A program made the position numbers and the translations under genes. Of a DNA stretch of 5,099 bases, positions 1 to 5,056 are shown piece after piece. Source of the DNA: Gammaproteobacteria bacterium. Its GTDB lineage: Bacteria > Pseudomonadota > Gammaproteobacteria > QOAV01. The stretch is taken from NCBI GenBank assembly GCA_027067235.1, contig JALXFQ010000300.1, forward strand, positions 1 through 5,099, written 5' to 3'. Each line of letters opens with the position of its first letter. The stretch's first letter is position 1. The notes under the pieces are model-generated. The model saw only the letters and a list, made by a program, of their open reading frames with translations, was not told the DNA's origin and did no database searches.

Positions 1-134
1 CAATCGTGCAGAATAACAGCCAGTACAGAAATGATCTGGCGCGCAAGGGCATGCTGGCTATTATCAAACTCATGGGCGACAGCCGGGATATTTCAGACAA
101 ATACCGGGAACTACTAAGGAAGGCATTGCACTGA
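1..134 (+). CDS. C-terminal fragment of an unidentified protein
   Basis: An open frame enters from the left edge (first full codon at position 3) and ends at a TGA at 132-134, giving the last 43 residues of a protein. The tail is rich in charged and helix-favouring residues (an ARKGM..IIKLMGD stretch and a final YRELLRKALH) and contains no cysteine or membrane segment. I do not recognise the family. That it is a real gene is supported by the junction: its stop codon overlaps the ATG of the next gene (TGATG), the usual arrangement of translationally coupled genes in one operon. Its function and full length cannot be judged from this window. Confidence 0.7.
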   Translation, partial: IVQNNSQYRNDLARKGMLAIIKLMGDSRDISDKYRELLRKALH

Positions 135-508
135 TGGGACATCACCAGAACATACCCATGCGCAACAAGAAAAGACGCAAACCGGCTGTACGCTATGTGG
201 TTTTTGCCCTGTTTGCGGTGGCCATCATACTCGCTGTGAAATCCGAGGTGCCGGCTTTCTCGAACTGGCTGGATGCCCAGTTGCAGCCGGAAATGGCAGA
301 CGCAAAAAAATCCTGTCAGGAACGGGCCCTTGCCGCAGCGCGCTATCCCGGTCAGGCCAGAGTCGTATTACCCGGTACAGCCAGCAAAACCGGCAACGAT
401 AACATTCTGGTGGAGGGCGTGCTGGTCAGTGACGGCAATGAAGAATTTGCCTATTCCTGTTTTGCCAGCAGCGACGGCGCCATCCTGCGCCACGGCAAGG
501 CAGACTAG
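134..508 (+). CDS. small membrane-anchored protein, function unknown
   Basis: This 124-residue protein has a basic N-terminus (RNKKRRK at about residues 11-17), one hydrophobic helix at about 20-36 and a polar C-terminal domain. That predicts a single-pass inner-membrane protein with the domain in the periplasm, by the positive-inside rule. The domain has two cysteines, C61 and C109, which could form a disulfide. The pattern (CQERAL..AARYPGQARVV, then two hydrophobic strands and FAYSCF) resembles small proteobacterial hypothetical proteins in which a helix is followed by a short beta-sheet. I cannot name the family. The ATG overlaps the upstream TGA, and AAGGAAGG at 116-123 is a plausible ribosome binding site. 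Met9 (position 158) is an alternative start that would still keep the basic stretch. It ends in TAG, 5 bp from the convergent gene's stop codon. Confidence 0.75.
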   Translation: MGHHQNIPMRNKKRRKPAVRYVVFALFAVAIILAVKSEVPAFSNWLDAQLQPEMADAKKSCQERALAAARYPGQARVVLPGTASKTGNDNILVEGVLVSDGNEEFAYSCFASSDGAILRHGKAD

Positions 509-509
509 A

Positions 510-531
510 CTGTTCAGAACAGCCTGAACAG
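510..531. terminator. inverted repeat at convergent gene ends, possible weak bidirectional terminator
   Basis: CTGTTCAG (510-517) and CTGAACAG (524-531) form an 8-bp perfect stem around a 6-nt loop. An alternative shorter fold, CTGTTC-A-GAACAG, occupies 510-522. The repeat sits between and over the stop codons of the two converging genes, where a shared terminator would be expected. Neither strand has a run of T after the stem, so intrinsic termination would be weak. It also overlaps the last codons of the minus-strand gene, so part of the symmetry may be coding chance. Confidence 0.35.
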
Positions 532-1125
532 ATTCGGCAAAACAGACTGATCGTGCAACACGCCGATCATCTGGAACACCCCGAGGAAAATCACGAACCA
601 CACCGCCTCGCCCATGCTGCGCCGGAAAATTCTCGGTTGCACGGTATATTCCTCCGGCTCGTTCAATAACGACAGTTTTGGCCAGAAGGCCGGCGTTCGC
701 GACAGATATTCCCGGTACGGCTCGCCATGCATTTCCAGCAGACGTTTCTGCTCCTGTTTTATCAACGGCGCGTAATACAAAGCGAAAAACGCCACCATGA
801 TCGCCGTGACCAGTAAGCTGCCGCTGGCCAGGCCCAGGCCGATCACACCGAGAAATGAGAAGAAATACAGCGGGTTGCGGCTCATGGAATACGGCCCGGT
901 CGCCACCAGTTGATAAGTCTTGTAGCCTGATATGTGCAGGGCGCACCAGAGCCTGCCGATCACCGCCAGACCGACCAGTATCGCCCCGGCAAAAAACATC
1001 AGACCGGCAATAACCGGAAAGTCATTGCGCCAGATGCTGTCGCCCAGCAGCAGCAGGGCAAAAACCGCCAGCGCAAAAATCCAGCTGAAAAATACCCGGT
1101 GGGTTTCGATGATGGAACGAGACAA
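514..1125 (-). CDS. isoprenylcysteine carboxyl methyltransferase/PEMT-superfamily membrane methyltransferase
   Basis: This 203-residue integral membrane protein has hydrophobic segments at about 11-27, 37-58, 88-120 (a hairpin) and 173-193. The signature of the ICMT/phospholipid methyltransferase superfamily is present: GPYSMSRNPLY at 77-87 (compare GPY..xRNPxY) and the downstream HGEPYREYLSRTPAFWP at 133-149 (compare FGxxYxxYxxxxxxxxP). In this superfamily these segments shape the S-adenosylmethionine pocket at the membrane face. Bacterial members rarely have a known substrate, and prenylated CAAX proteins are not expected here, so the acceptor (a lipid, thiol or small hydrophobic molecule) is unknown. 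The start is a TTG with only a GGA 8 nt upstream as ribosome binding site. The frame is open further back to the TAG of the preceding gene 33 nt away, so the start is uncertain. It is the last gene of the cysC cluster and converges on the gene at 134-508. Confidence 0.85.
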   Translation of the reverse strand: MSRSIIETHRVFFSWIFALAVFALLLLGDSIWRNDFPVIAGLMFFAGAILVGLAVIGRLWCALHISGYKTYQLVATGPYSMSRNPLYFFSFLGVIGLGLASGSLLVTAIMVAFFALYYAPLIKQEQKRLLEMHGEPYREYLSRTPAFWPKLSLLNEPEEYTVQPRIFRRSMGEAVWFVIFLGVFQMIGVLHDQSVLPNLFRLF

Positions 1126-1158
1126 TTCAATAATCCAGTGGTGTGGTGAGCCGTGATT

Positions 1159-2361
1159 CTACTTGCTGGCAGCTTTCATTTCACGGCAGGGAACGTATTC
1201 CCCTTGCGGCCAGCACGGCGCGCTGATCGGTTCACCGATATTGGCCGCAATCAACCGTTCGCGCGCCTCCAGCAAGCGGCCCACCAGCGCCGGCTCGATT
1301 CTGGCATAGGCTTCCGGATCTTCCACACGGTTGACCACGATGCCCAGCAGTTCGGTAATGGCATTGCCCACCGAATTCTGCGAGATGGTCACCACCAGCC
1401 GCCCCTTGTCATCACGGTACATGATCTGCTTGTAAGCGGGCCGCCAGCGTATCTTGTTGGCAAACGCCGGATCCTGTATCACGCGCTCGCGCAGGTCGCG
1501 CGCCACATTCTGGAACTTGTTGCTGGATAGCAGCACATCGTCGATCTGCGCCGAAAAATTGGCATTCATCGGGACTTTCGCCTCGCCCGTCGCCACCAGA
1601 TCAAAGAAGGTCCGGTAAAAATCCAGAAAACCGCGCAAAATCTGCTCGTACTCGTACCAGAAGTAACGATTGGACAGCTCTTCCCTGCCCTTTTTCACAT
1701 ACCAGCAAGGCAGGCCCTGGGGGTAGCCCGTCAAAGACAGCGCGGATTCCTCAGCCGGCAGGTATTCCAGAATCTGCAAATCCAGCACTTCCAGAAACTC
1801 GTGATAAACCTCCCGCAAATGGCGCAAAAACAGGCTGTTATGCCCGCTGTCCGTCAAATTCGGATCATTCGGATCAGCCGGTTCCGCGTTTTTCAGATCC
1901 TTGCAGGGAAACACCATGAAATGATTGTGAATCATGCGAATGCTGGGCACCCCCGGCTTGGTCAGCGGCCAGGTCGCATCCAGACTCGCCTCGCCACACA
2001 AAACCAGATGCTTCTCCGGATCAGGATATTTATCGAGCATGTAATCGCAAAGTATCTGCGTCATCCGCTCAAACACCTTCTTTTGCTGACGCTTCATCTG
2101 ATCCCGCCGCACCGGACGCCCCAGCGGATCGAGAATCTTGCGCGACGTATCCAGAATCACCGACGTATCAAACTCCGCGCTGTGCCCGATCAACTTGCGA
2201 TACATCAGCAAATCCTCCGGCGTGCGGAACAACCCGTTCTCCTCTGCCAGATTTTTCAGATTCGCCGGACTGTTGAAAAACTCCACCCGTGACATGCCAT
2301 CGGGAACTGCGAGAGACATTGAAGGGCGAGGCGTAACTATCCTTCTCGGGGCAATGAGCAT
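1159..2361 (-). CDS. conserved-looking 400-residue soluble protein, function unknown
   Basis: This is a long, clearly coding frame encoding 400 residues with no signal peptide or membrane helix, so probably cytoplasmic. I do not recognise the family. Visible landmarks are a basic helical stretch RRDQMKRQQKKVFERM (85-100), IHNHFMVFP (144-152) with a conserved-looking His-x-His pair (H145, H147), an acidic loop NAEPADPNDPN (158-168), an aromatic-rich helix RYFWYEYEQILRGFLDFYRTFF (232-253) and two late cysteines, C383 and C392. The His-x-His followed by hydrophobics and Pro superficially recalls nucleotide-handling HIT/GalT enzymes, but no complete motif is present, so I assign no function. The ATG at 2361 has AGG 7 nt upstream. 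Met15 and Met23 are alternative starts with no better ribosome binding site, and the first 22 residues look poorly structured. It lies 33 nt after cysC and 33 nt before the methyltransferase, in the same frame as both. Confidence 0.85.
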   Translation of the reverse strand: MLIAPRRIVTPRPSMSLAVPDGMSRVEFFNSPANLKNLAEENGLFRTPEDLLMYRKLIGHSAEFDTSVILDTSRKILDPLGRPVRRDQMKRQQKKVFERMTQILCDYMLDKYPDPEKHLVLCGEASLDATWPLTKPGVPSIRMIHNHFMVFPCKDLKNAEPADPNDPNLTDSGHNSLFLRHLREVYHEFLEVLDLQILEYLPAEESALSLTGYPQGLPCWYVKKGREELSNRYFWYEYEQILRGFLDFYRTFFDLVATGEAKVPMNANFSAQIDDVLLSSNKFQNVARDLRERVIQDPAFANKIRWRPAYKQIMYRDDKGRLVVTISQNSVGNAITELLGIVVNRVEDPEAYARIEPALVGRLLEARERLIAANIGEPISAPCWPQGEYVPCREMKAASK

Positions 2362-2394
2362 TTTACGGCCTGAATAGGGTGTGGATACTTGAAA

Positions 2395-3006
2395 CTAGCC
2401 TGGGAGTATCGAACGATCTCGAAGCAGCTGCAGAACAATTTGGGTGCTTTCTTCCAGCGATATCCGACCAGTGTCTATTTCGAGCTCCGGGTTTACGGGA
2501 GGCTCATACGGCGCCGATATCCCGGTAAATTCAGGGATTTTACCCGCACGGGCCTTCGAATACATGCCTTTGGGATCACGACTTTCACAGACCTCAATAT
2601 CCGCGCCGCAATAAATCTCAATAAAATCACCATGCTGAAAGCGGCTGCGCACTCTCTCCCTCTCAGCACGCATCGGCGAAATAAACGCTGCCAGGGTGAT
2701 TATACCTGCATCAACCATCAGCTTGCCCACCTCGGCAATGCGCCGCAGGTTTTCCACCCGGTCTTGTGCGCTAAAACCCAAATCATAGTTCAAGCCGTGG
2801 CGGATATTGTCACCATCAAGGACGTATGTTCGACAGCCCTGAACATGCAGCTCCTCTTCCACGGCGTGGGCGAGCGTTGATTTGCCTGCGCCCGAGAGAC
2901 CGGTAAACCAGAGTATGGCAGATTTATGGTCATTCTGTGTCTGCCTACGGTCTCTTGTCACCGTAGCGTGGTGCCATACAACGGCCCTGTCGTTACCTTT
3001 TTTCAC
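2395..3006 (-). CDS. cysC: adenylylsulfate (APS) kinase
   Basis: The enzyme phosphorylates adenosine 5'-phosphosulfate with ATP to give PAPS, the sulfate donor for PAPS reductase and sulfotransferases. At 203 residues it is full length (E. coli CysC is about 200). The P-loop GLSGAGKST is at 36-44. The APS-binding motif DGDNIRHGLN is at 64-73, FISP with the serine that is phosphorylated in other CysC proteins at 108-111, the KGMYSKARAG lid at 146-155, and FTGISAPYEPP at 160-170. Nothing catalytic is missing. The N-terminal VVWH also matches E. coli CysC, supporting the GTG start at 3006, although no good Shine-Dalgarno sequence precedes it. No in-frame alternative other than a rare ATT exists before an upstream TAG. 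It is the first gene of a three-gene cluster. No cysD/cysN, cysH or recognisable sulfotransferase is in the window, so whether its PAPS serves assimilation or sulfation is open. Confidence 0.96.
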   Translation of the reverse strand: MKKGNDRAVVWHHATVTRDRRQTQNDHKSAILWFTGLSGAGKSTLAHAVEEELHVQGCRTYVLDGDNIRHGLNYDLGFSAQDRVENLRRIAEVGKLMVDAGIITLAAFISPMRAERERVRSRFQHGDFIEIYCGADIEVCESRDPKGMYSKARAGKIPEFTGISAPYEPPVNPELEIDTGRISLEESTQIVLQLLRDRSILPG

Positions 3007-3042
3007 GTTGTCAATAAGCTGCGGGAACCAGAAAGGCGTTGA

Positions 3043-3071
3043 ATTCTACTGCCCGGCAAACGATGAAACAA
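3043..3071 (-). promoter_or_regulatory. possible sigma70-type promoter for the cysC cluster
   Basis: On the minus strand, TTGTTT (3066-3071) and TAGAAT (3043-3048) are separated by 17 nt. The -10 matches consensus at five of six positions, the -35 only at three. Transcription would start near 3036, giving a leader of about 30 nt before the cysC GTG. The position, in the gap directly upstream of the first gene of the cluster, is the main support. No operator could be identified. Confidence 0.35.
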
Positions 3072-3168
3072 TGGCAATTCGCTAAACAGAACTCTATTCC
3101 TGGAAACGTTTACCCCCTCAAGCGGGCGAATCAACCGTACTCGAAGGGGTTCCCGTCACCGGCGTCAC

Positions 3169-3185
3169 TGTACCGTGCCGGTACA
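3169..3185. repeat. short hairpin downstream of the 252-codon gene
   Basis: TGTACCG and CGGTACA form a perfect 7-bp stem with a TGC loop, about 20 nt beyond the stop codon of the minus-strand gene at 3205. A T-rich stretch (3192-3200) follows on the plus strand, where no gene needs a terminator. On the minus strand the stem is preceded by an A-rich stretch and lacks a following T run. It may mark the 3' end of that transcript, but it is not a textbook terminator. A competing stem ACCGGC/GCCGGT (3158-3163 with 3177-3182) overlaps it. Confidence 0.35.
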
Positions 3186-3204
3186 TGCAGATTTCTTTTT
3201 GGTT

Positions 3205-3963
3205 CTACGGCGTGTCCGATTTGCCAACACCGCCTCCACCGGGGACTGCGTCGATGTTGGGTAATTCGTGTCCGTTTTTTGCGAGATAGACAGTATAATG
3301 CACGGATCCGCTTTCATCAGTTGTAGCCTTTATGGTCCCCGAAGAGAACTGCTCGCCGATTGAAGCGAGGAAGTCATCCTCATATGTGGCGTTCTTACTG
3401 ATGCTTTCGGCATCGCCCAGATCGAATTCGACCAGACAGGTCTGCGTATGGCACTCAACATTGGCCAACTGCCCGCCTGCCAGCTCGGGCTTGTTGAAGC
3501 TTTCTTCAATCAGCGTCGTCGCCGAAACTGACCATACGGGATCAGTCTCTTCTTCGAGAAATGTAGATGTCACCAGCGCTTCCTGCGCGCTCGCCCTTTC
3601 GGCCTCGCGTTCCATCATCTCCTCGTAGCTGAGTTGCGGTTCTGTAACGACGGGTTCATCATTGGCTGTTTCATCCGGCGCGTTGTTTTCCCTGTGGGAT
3701 TGCCTGCTGAGGCGGCCTTCCAGGCCCGCAATCTGGGACTGTAACAGCGCTATCTGGTCGTTGACCTGCGTATCAGGGACGCGCTCTGGCGACAACGATG
3801 CGATTTTGCGCTCCAGTACTGCGATTTTATCCACAAACTGGCTGTCTGCGGTTATCGTTGATTGGGCGGTTTCCCTGACCACCGTATAAGTTGCCGCGGA
3901 TGCGGTCAGCGCGACGACAGCAATGCCCGCAGCGCTTTTCAAAACATTCGTCTTCGTAATCAT
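3205..3963 (-). CDS. membrane-anchored periplasmic coiled-coil protein with CxxxxC domain, function unknown
   Basis: This 252-residue protein starts with a short basic segment and a hydrophobic stretch (residues 8-28), giving an uncleaved anchor or a signal peptide with a possible site near ASA-A at 21-24. A heptad-like coiled coil follows (about 40-88: VDKIAVLERKIASL and QIALLQSQIAGLEGRL), then a disordered acidic linker (about 90-112) and a helix rich in Glu and Ala. The C-terminal domain (about 145-235) carries ANVECHTQTCLVEFD with C171 and C176, a pattern I associate with small periplasmic domains in proteobacterial hypothetical proteins. The pair is likely a disulfide. The tail is glycine-rich (GGGG at 242-245). 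The start is well supported: GGAG at 3970-3973 lies 6 nt before the ATG. The protein may oligomerise or act as an envelope scaffold, but that is inference. The frame stays open for 28 codons after its TAG. Confidence 0.8.
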   Translation of the reverse strand: MITKTNVLKSAAGIAVVALTASAATYTVVRETAQSTITADSQFVDKIAVLERKIASLSPERVPDTQVNDQIALLQSQIAGLEGRLSRQSHRENNAPDETANDEPVVTEPQLSYEEMMEREAERASAQEALVTSTFLEEETDPVWSVSATTLIEESFNKPELAGGQLANVECHTQTCLVEFDLGDAESISKNATYEDDFLASIGEQFSSGTIKATTDESGSVHYTVYLAKNGHELPNIDAVPGGGGVGKSDTP

Positions 3964-4008
3964 AATTTACTCCGGTACCTTAAAAATGAGGAAGATTTCA
4001 CCCTAATA

Positions 4009-4032
4009 GCCGGGAAAGAAAACTTTCCCGGC
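4009..4032 (-). terminator. strong hairpin after the 167-codon gene, likely terminator
   Basis: GCCGGGAAAG (4009-4018) and CTTTCCCGGC (4023-4032) form a perfect 10-bp stem with a 4-nt loop, starting 18 nt past the stop codon of the minus-strand gene at 4051. The GC-rich base of the stem and the location fit transcription termination. The following minus-strand sequence (TATTAGGGTG) is only partly T-rich, so it may be leaky and allow some readthrough into the 252-codon gene, or act mainly as a 3' end stabiliser. Confidence 0.6.
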
Positions 4033-4050
4033 AATGCGACAGTAAGCGTG

Positions 4051-4554
4051 TTAATTCCCCCAGCCAGACAGATTATGTATGCCTGTCTTAGGCGGTAACA
4101 GGCAGGTCATGGATTTACCGCCATAGCCTCTCATGTTGGGATTGTTGAAGTTCGTCCGCTTCGCCTTCGGATTGAACTGAGATGCTCCCGGCGGGGCGCT
4201 AATGTAGATCTGCTGGAACGGAACCGGATTATCGGCCTGATTCTCGCTGAACCGGCGCAGAATGCAGCGGATAGTGGCGCCGGTTTTGTGGTAGGTGCCG
4301 ATCCAGCTTTGGCTGTTATACCCGCCATCATCATCTTTATAAAATGTCGGGAAGGGGCAGGTGACCCACAATGGCGTATTACTGGCGTTATAAATCCGGT
4401 AATGATCCCATTTCAACTTGAACGCCTGATTAAGATTCGCCGCGACGCAATCGGAGCCCGCGACATACTCGGCCATGATTGCCTGGGCGCCACCCGATGG
4501 CAAAATTAACGACGTCAGCAAAGCAGCGCTTATCGGTAGTTTTTTCATGTTCAT
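4051..4554 (-). CDS. small secreted four-cysteine protein, function unknown
   Basis: This 167-residue protein has a clear Sec signal peptide: MNMKK, a hydrophobic core at about 8-19, and a likely cleavage after AQA (residue 25). The mature part has four cysteines (C36, C66, C97, C151), compatible with two disulfides, and is rich in aromatic and Asn residues. The order SDCVAAN, then RIYNASNTPLWVTCP, then a strand with CIL and a final MTCLLPP resembles a group of small exported hypothetical proteins I have seen in Gammaproteobacteria, probably beta-sandwich in fold. No enzyme motif is visible. GAGGG at 4563-4567 lies 8 nt before the first ATG, favouring 4554 over the second ATG at 4548. It ends in TAA and is followed by a hairpin, so it probably forms its own transcription unit. 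A 33-nt imperfect hairpin (4617-4649) lies in its upstream region. Confidence 0.82.
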   Translation of the reverse strand: MNMKKLPISAALLTSLILPSGGAQAIMAEYVAGSDCVAANLNQAFKLKWDHYRIYNASNTPLWVTCPFPTFYKDDDGGYNSQSWIGTYHKTGATIRCILRRFSENQADNPVPFQQIYISAPPGASQFNPKAKRTNFNNPNMRGYGGKSMTCLLPPKTGIHNLSGWGN

Positions 4555-4616
4555 TTTTCTGTCCCTCTGTTGGTTTTGCTAAACAAAGCAAGCCAGACCA
4601 CATGGATGACTTGCGA

Positions 4617-4649
4617 CCCTTCAGCCAATCTGGGATTGGTATGAAGTGG
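4617..4649. repeat. imperfect inverted repeat upstream of the secreted-protein gene
   Basis: CCAATC (4625-4630) and GATTGG (4634-4639) pair around a TGG loop. The stem continues outward as CTTCA (4619-4623) with TGAAG (4642-4646) after a small bulge, and two more C-G pairs follow another bulged base, for about 13 pairs in all. It lies 63-95 nt upstream of the ATG at 4554. It could be a leader RNA structure, a protein-binding site or a leftover repeat. No T run follows on either strand, so it is not an obvious intrinsic terminator. Confidence 0.5.
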
Positions 4650-5019
4650 GTGTTACGATACCGAGGGGCGGGATTGAAATCTGTGAGAAACCACACAAAA
4701 TAAAGAATTTACTACGAACTCTGTGCCCGCAGAACGAACTGTTCCACCAACGTCTGGATAAAATATCGCCCTGAAACATGAGCTAGTTCGACTCAGTAAG
4801 TTGTTCAACGGGTCAGCCATCGACAAGGCATTTCAGAGCGTTTATGCACCTCCCCACCGGTGCACCGACCATGCCTTTGCAACTGGTTGCTGGGCCCCCG
4901 AGTTCGACAGTTCAAGTTAAATTTCGCCCATTTTCTCGCCTTTGCTCTAGTGTTTATGCGGGTTTCAGAGGAGTTTTGGCCGAAGGTCGTGTAGTGGCAC
5001 GTTTTGATGGATGGTAATA
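4650..5019. other. 370-bp stretch without a recognisable gene
   Basis: No frame here reads like a protein. The longest (4805-5044, minus, 79 codons) has basic, low-complexity-like composition, no ribosome binding site, and runs across the transposase promoter. Small structures are present. ACGAACT is repeated 20 bp apart. AGTTCGAC occurs at 4785-4792 and 4901-4908. TGCACC/GGTGCA (4845-4850 with 4859-4864) form a 6-bp stem. The right part presumably contains the left end of the insertion sequence, but I cannot place the boundary. A promoter for the gene at 4051-4554 should lie in or just left of this stretch, but I see no convincing -35/-10 pair. Confidence 0.55.
4714..4740 (+). repeat. direct repeat ACGAACT with 20-bp period
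   Basis: ACGAACT occurs at 4714-4720 and 4734-4740. The start-to-start distance of 20 bp is close to two helical turns, a spacing typical of tandem binding half-sites. It lies about 160-190 bp upstream of the secreted-protein gene. With only 7 bp per copy, chance is a real alternative. Confidence 0.3.
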
Positions 5020-5022
5020 ATA

Positions 5023-5050
5023 TTGACAATGTCATGCGTAACAATATAGT
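5023..5050 (+). promoter_or_regulatory. near-consensus sigma70 promoter of the transposase gene
   Basis: TTGACA (5023-5028, perfect -35) is followed after 16 nt by TATAGT (5045-5050, five of six for the -10). The expected transcription start is about 5056-5058, which coincides with the transposase ATG at 5057 and suggests a leaderless or nearly leaderless mRNA. An inverted repeat ATATTG/CAATAT (5020-5025 with 5042-5047) spans the promoter, and TGACA-A-TGTCA (5024-5034) overlaps the -35, so repression by a protein bound here is conceivable. Confidence 0.7.
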
Positions 5051-5056
5051 ACAGGC

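Noticed and set aside
368..946. 192-codon open frame on the minus strand
   Set aside because: It overlaps the methyltransferase gene in another frame on the same strand and the antisense of the 124-codon gene. The methyltransferase frame has clear family motifs, this one has none.
1906..1932. HNH endonuclease suggested by IHNHFMVFP in the 400-residue protein
   Set aside because: The three letters H-N-H are adjacent. A real HNH domain has widely spaced His-Asn-His residues with a beta-beta-alpha metal fold, which is not visible here.
1801..2292. 163-codon open frame on the plus strand opposite the 400-codon gene
   Set aside because: Its Ile/Arg/His-rich composition is typical of an antisense shadow.
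2389..2880. 163-codon open frame on the plus strand opposite cysC
   Set aside because: It is antisense to an unmistakable APS kinase and shows no recognisable protein features.
3104..3111. AAACGTTT palindrome upstream of cysC as an operator
   Set aside because: It is a single 8-bp AT-rich palindrome with no second copy, about 30 bp beyond the proposed -35, so too weak to call.
4430..4703. Short frames of 88 (minus) and 74 (plus) codons around the start of the secreted-protein gene
   Set aside because: Both overlap the signal-peptide region and upstream region of a well-supported gene and have no motif or ribosome binding site.
4555..5019. CRISPR array or tRNA gene in the gene-free stretch
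   Set aside because: No regularly spaced repeats of 20 bp or more and no cloverleaf-like sequence could be seen. The repeats present are 6-8 bp.
4805..5044. 79-codon open frame on the minus strand
   Set aside because: It runs antisense through the transposase promoter, lacks a ribosome binding site and has composition unlike a real protein.
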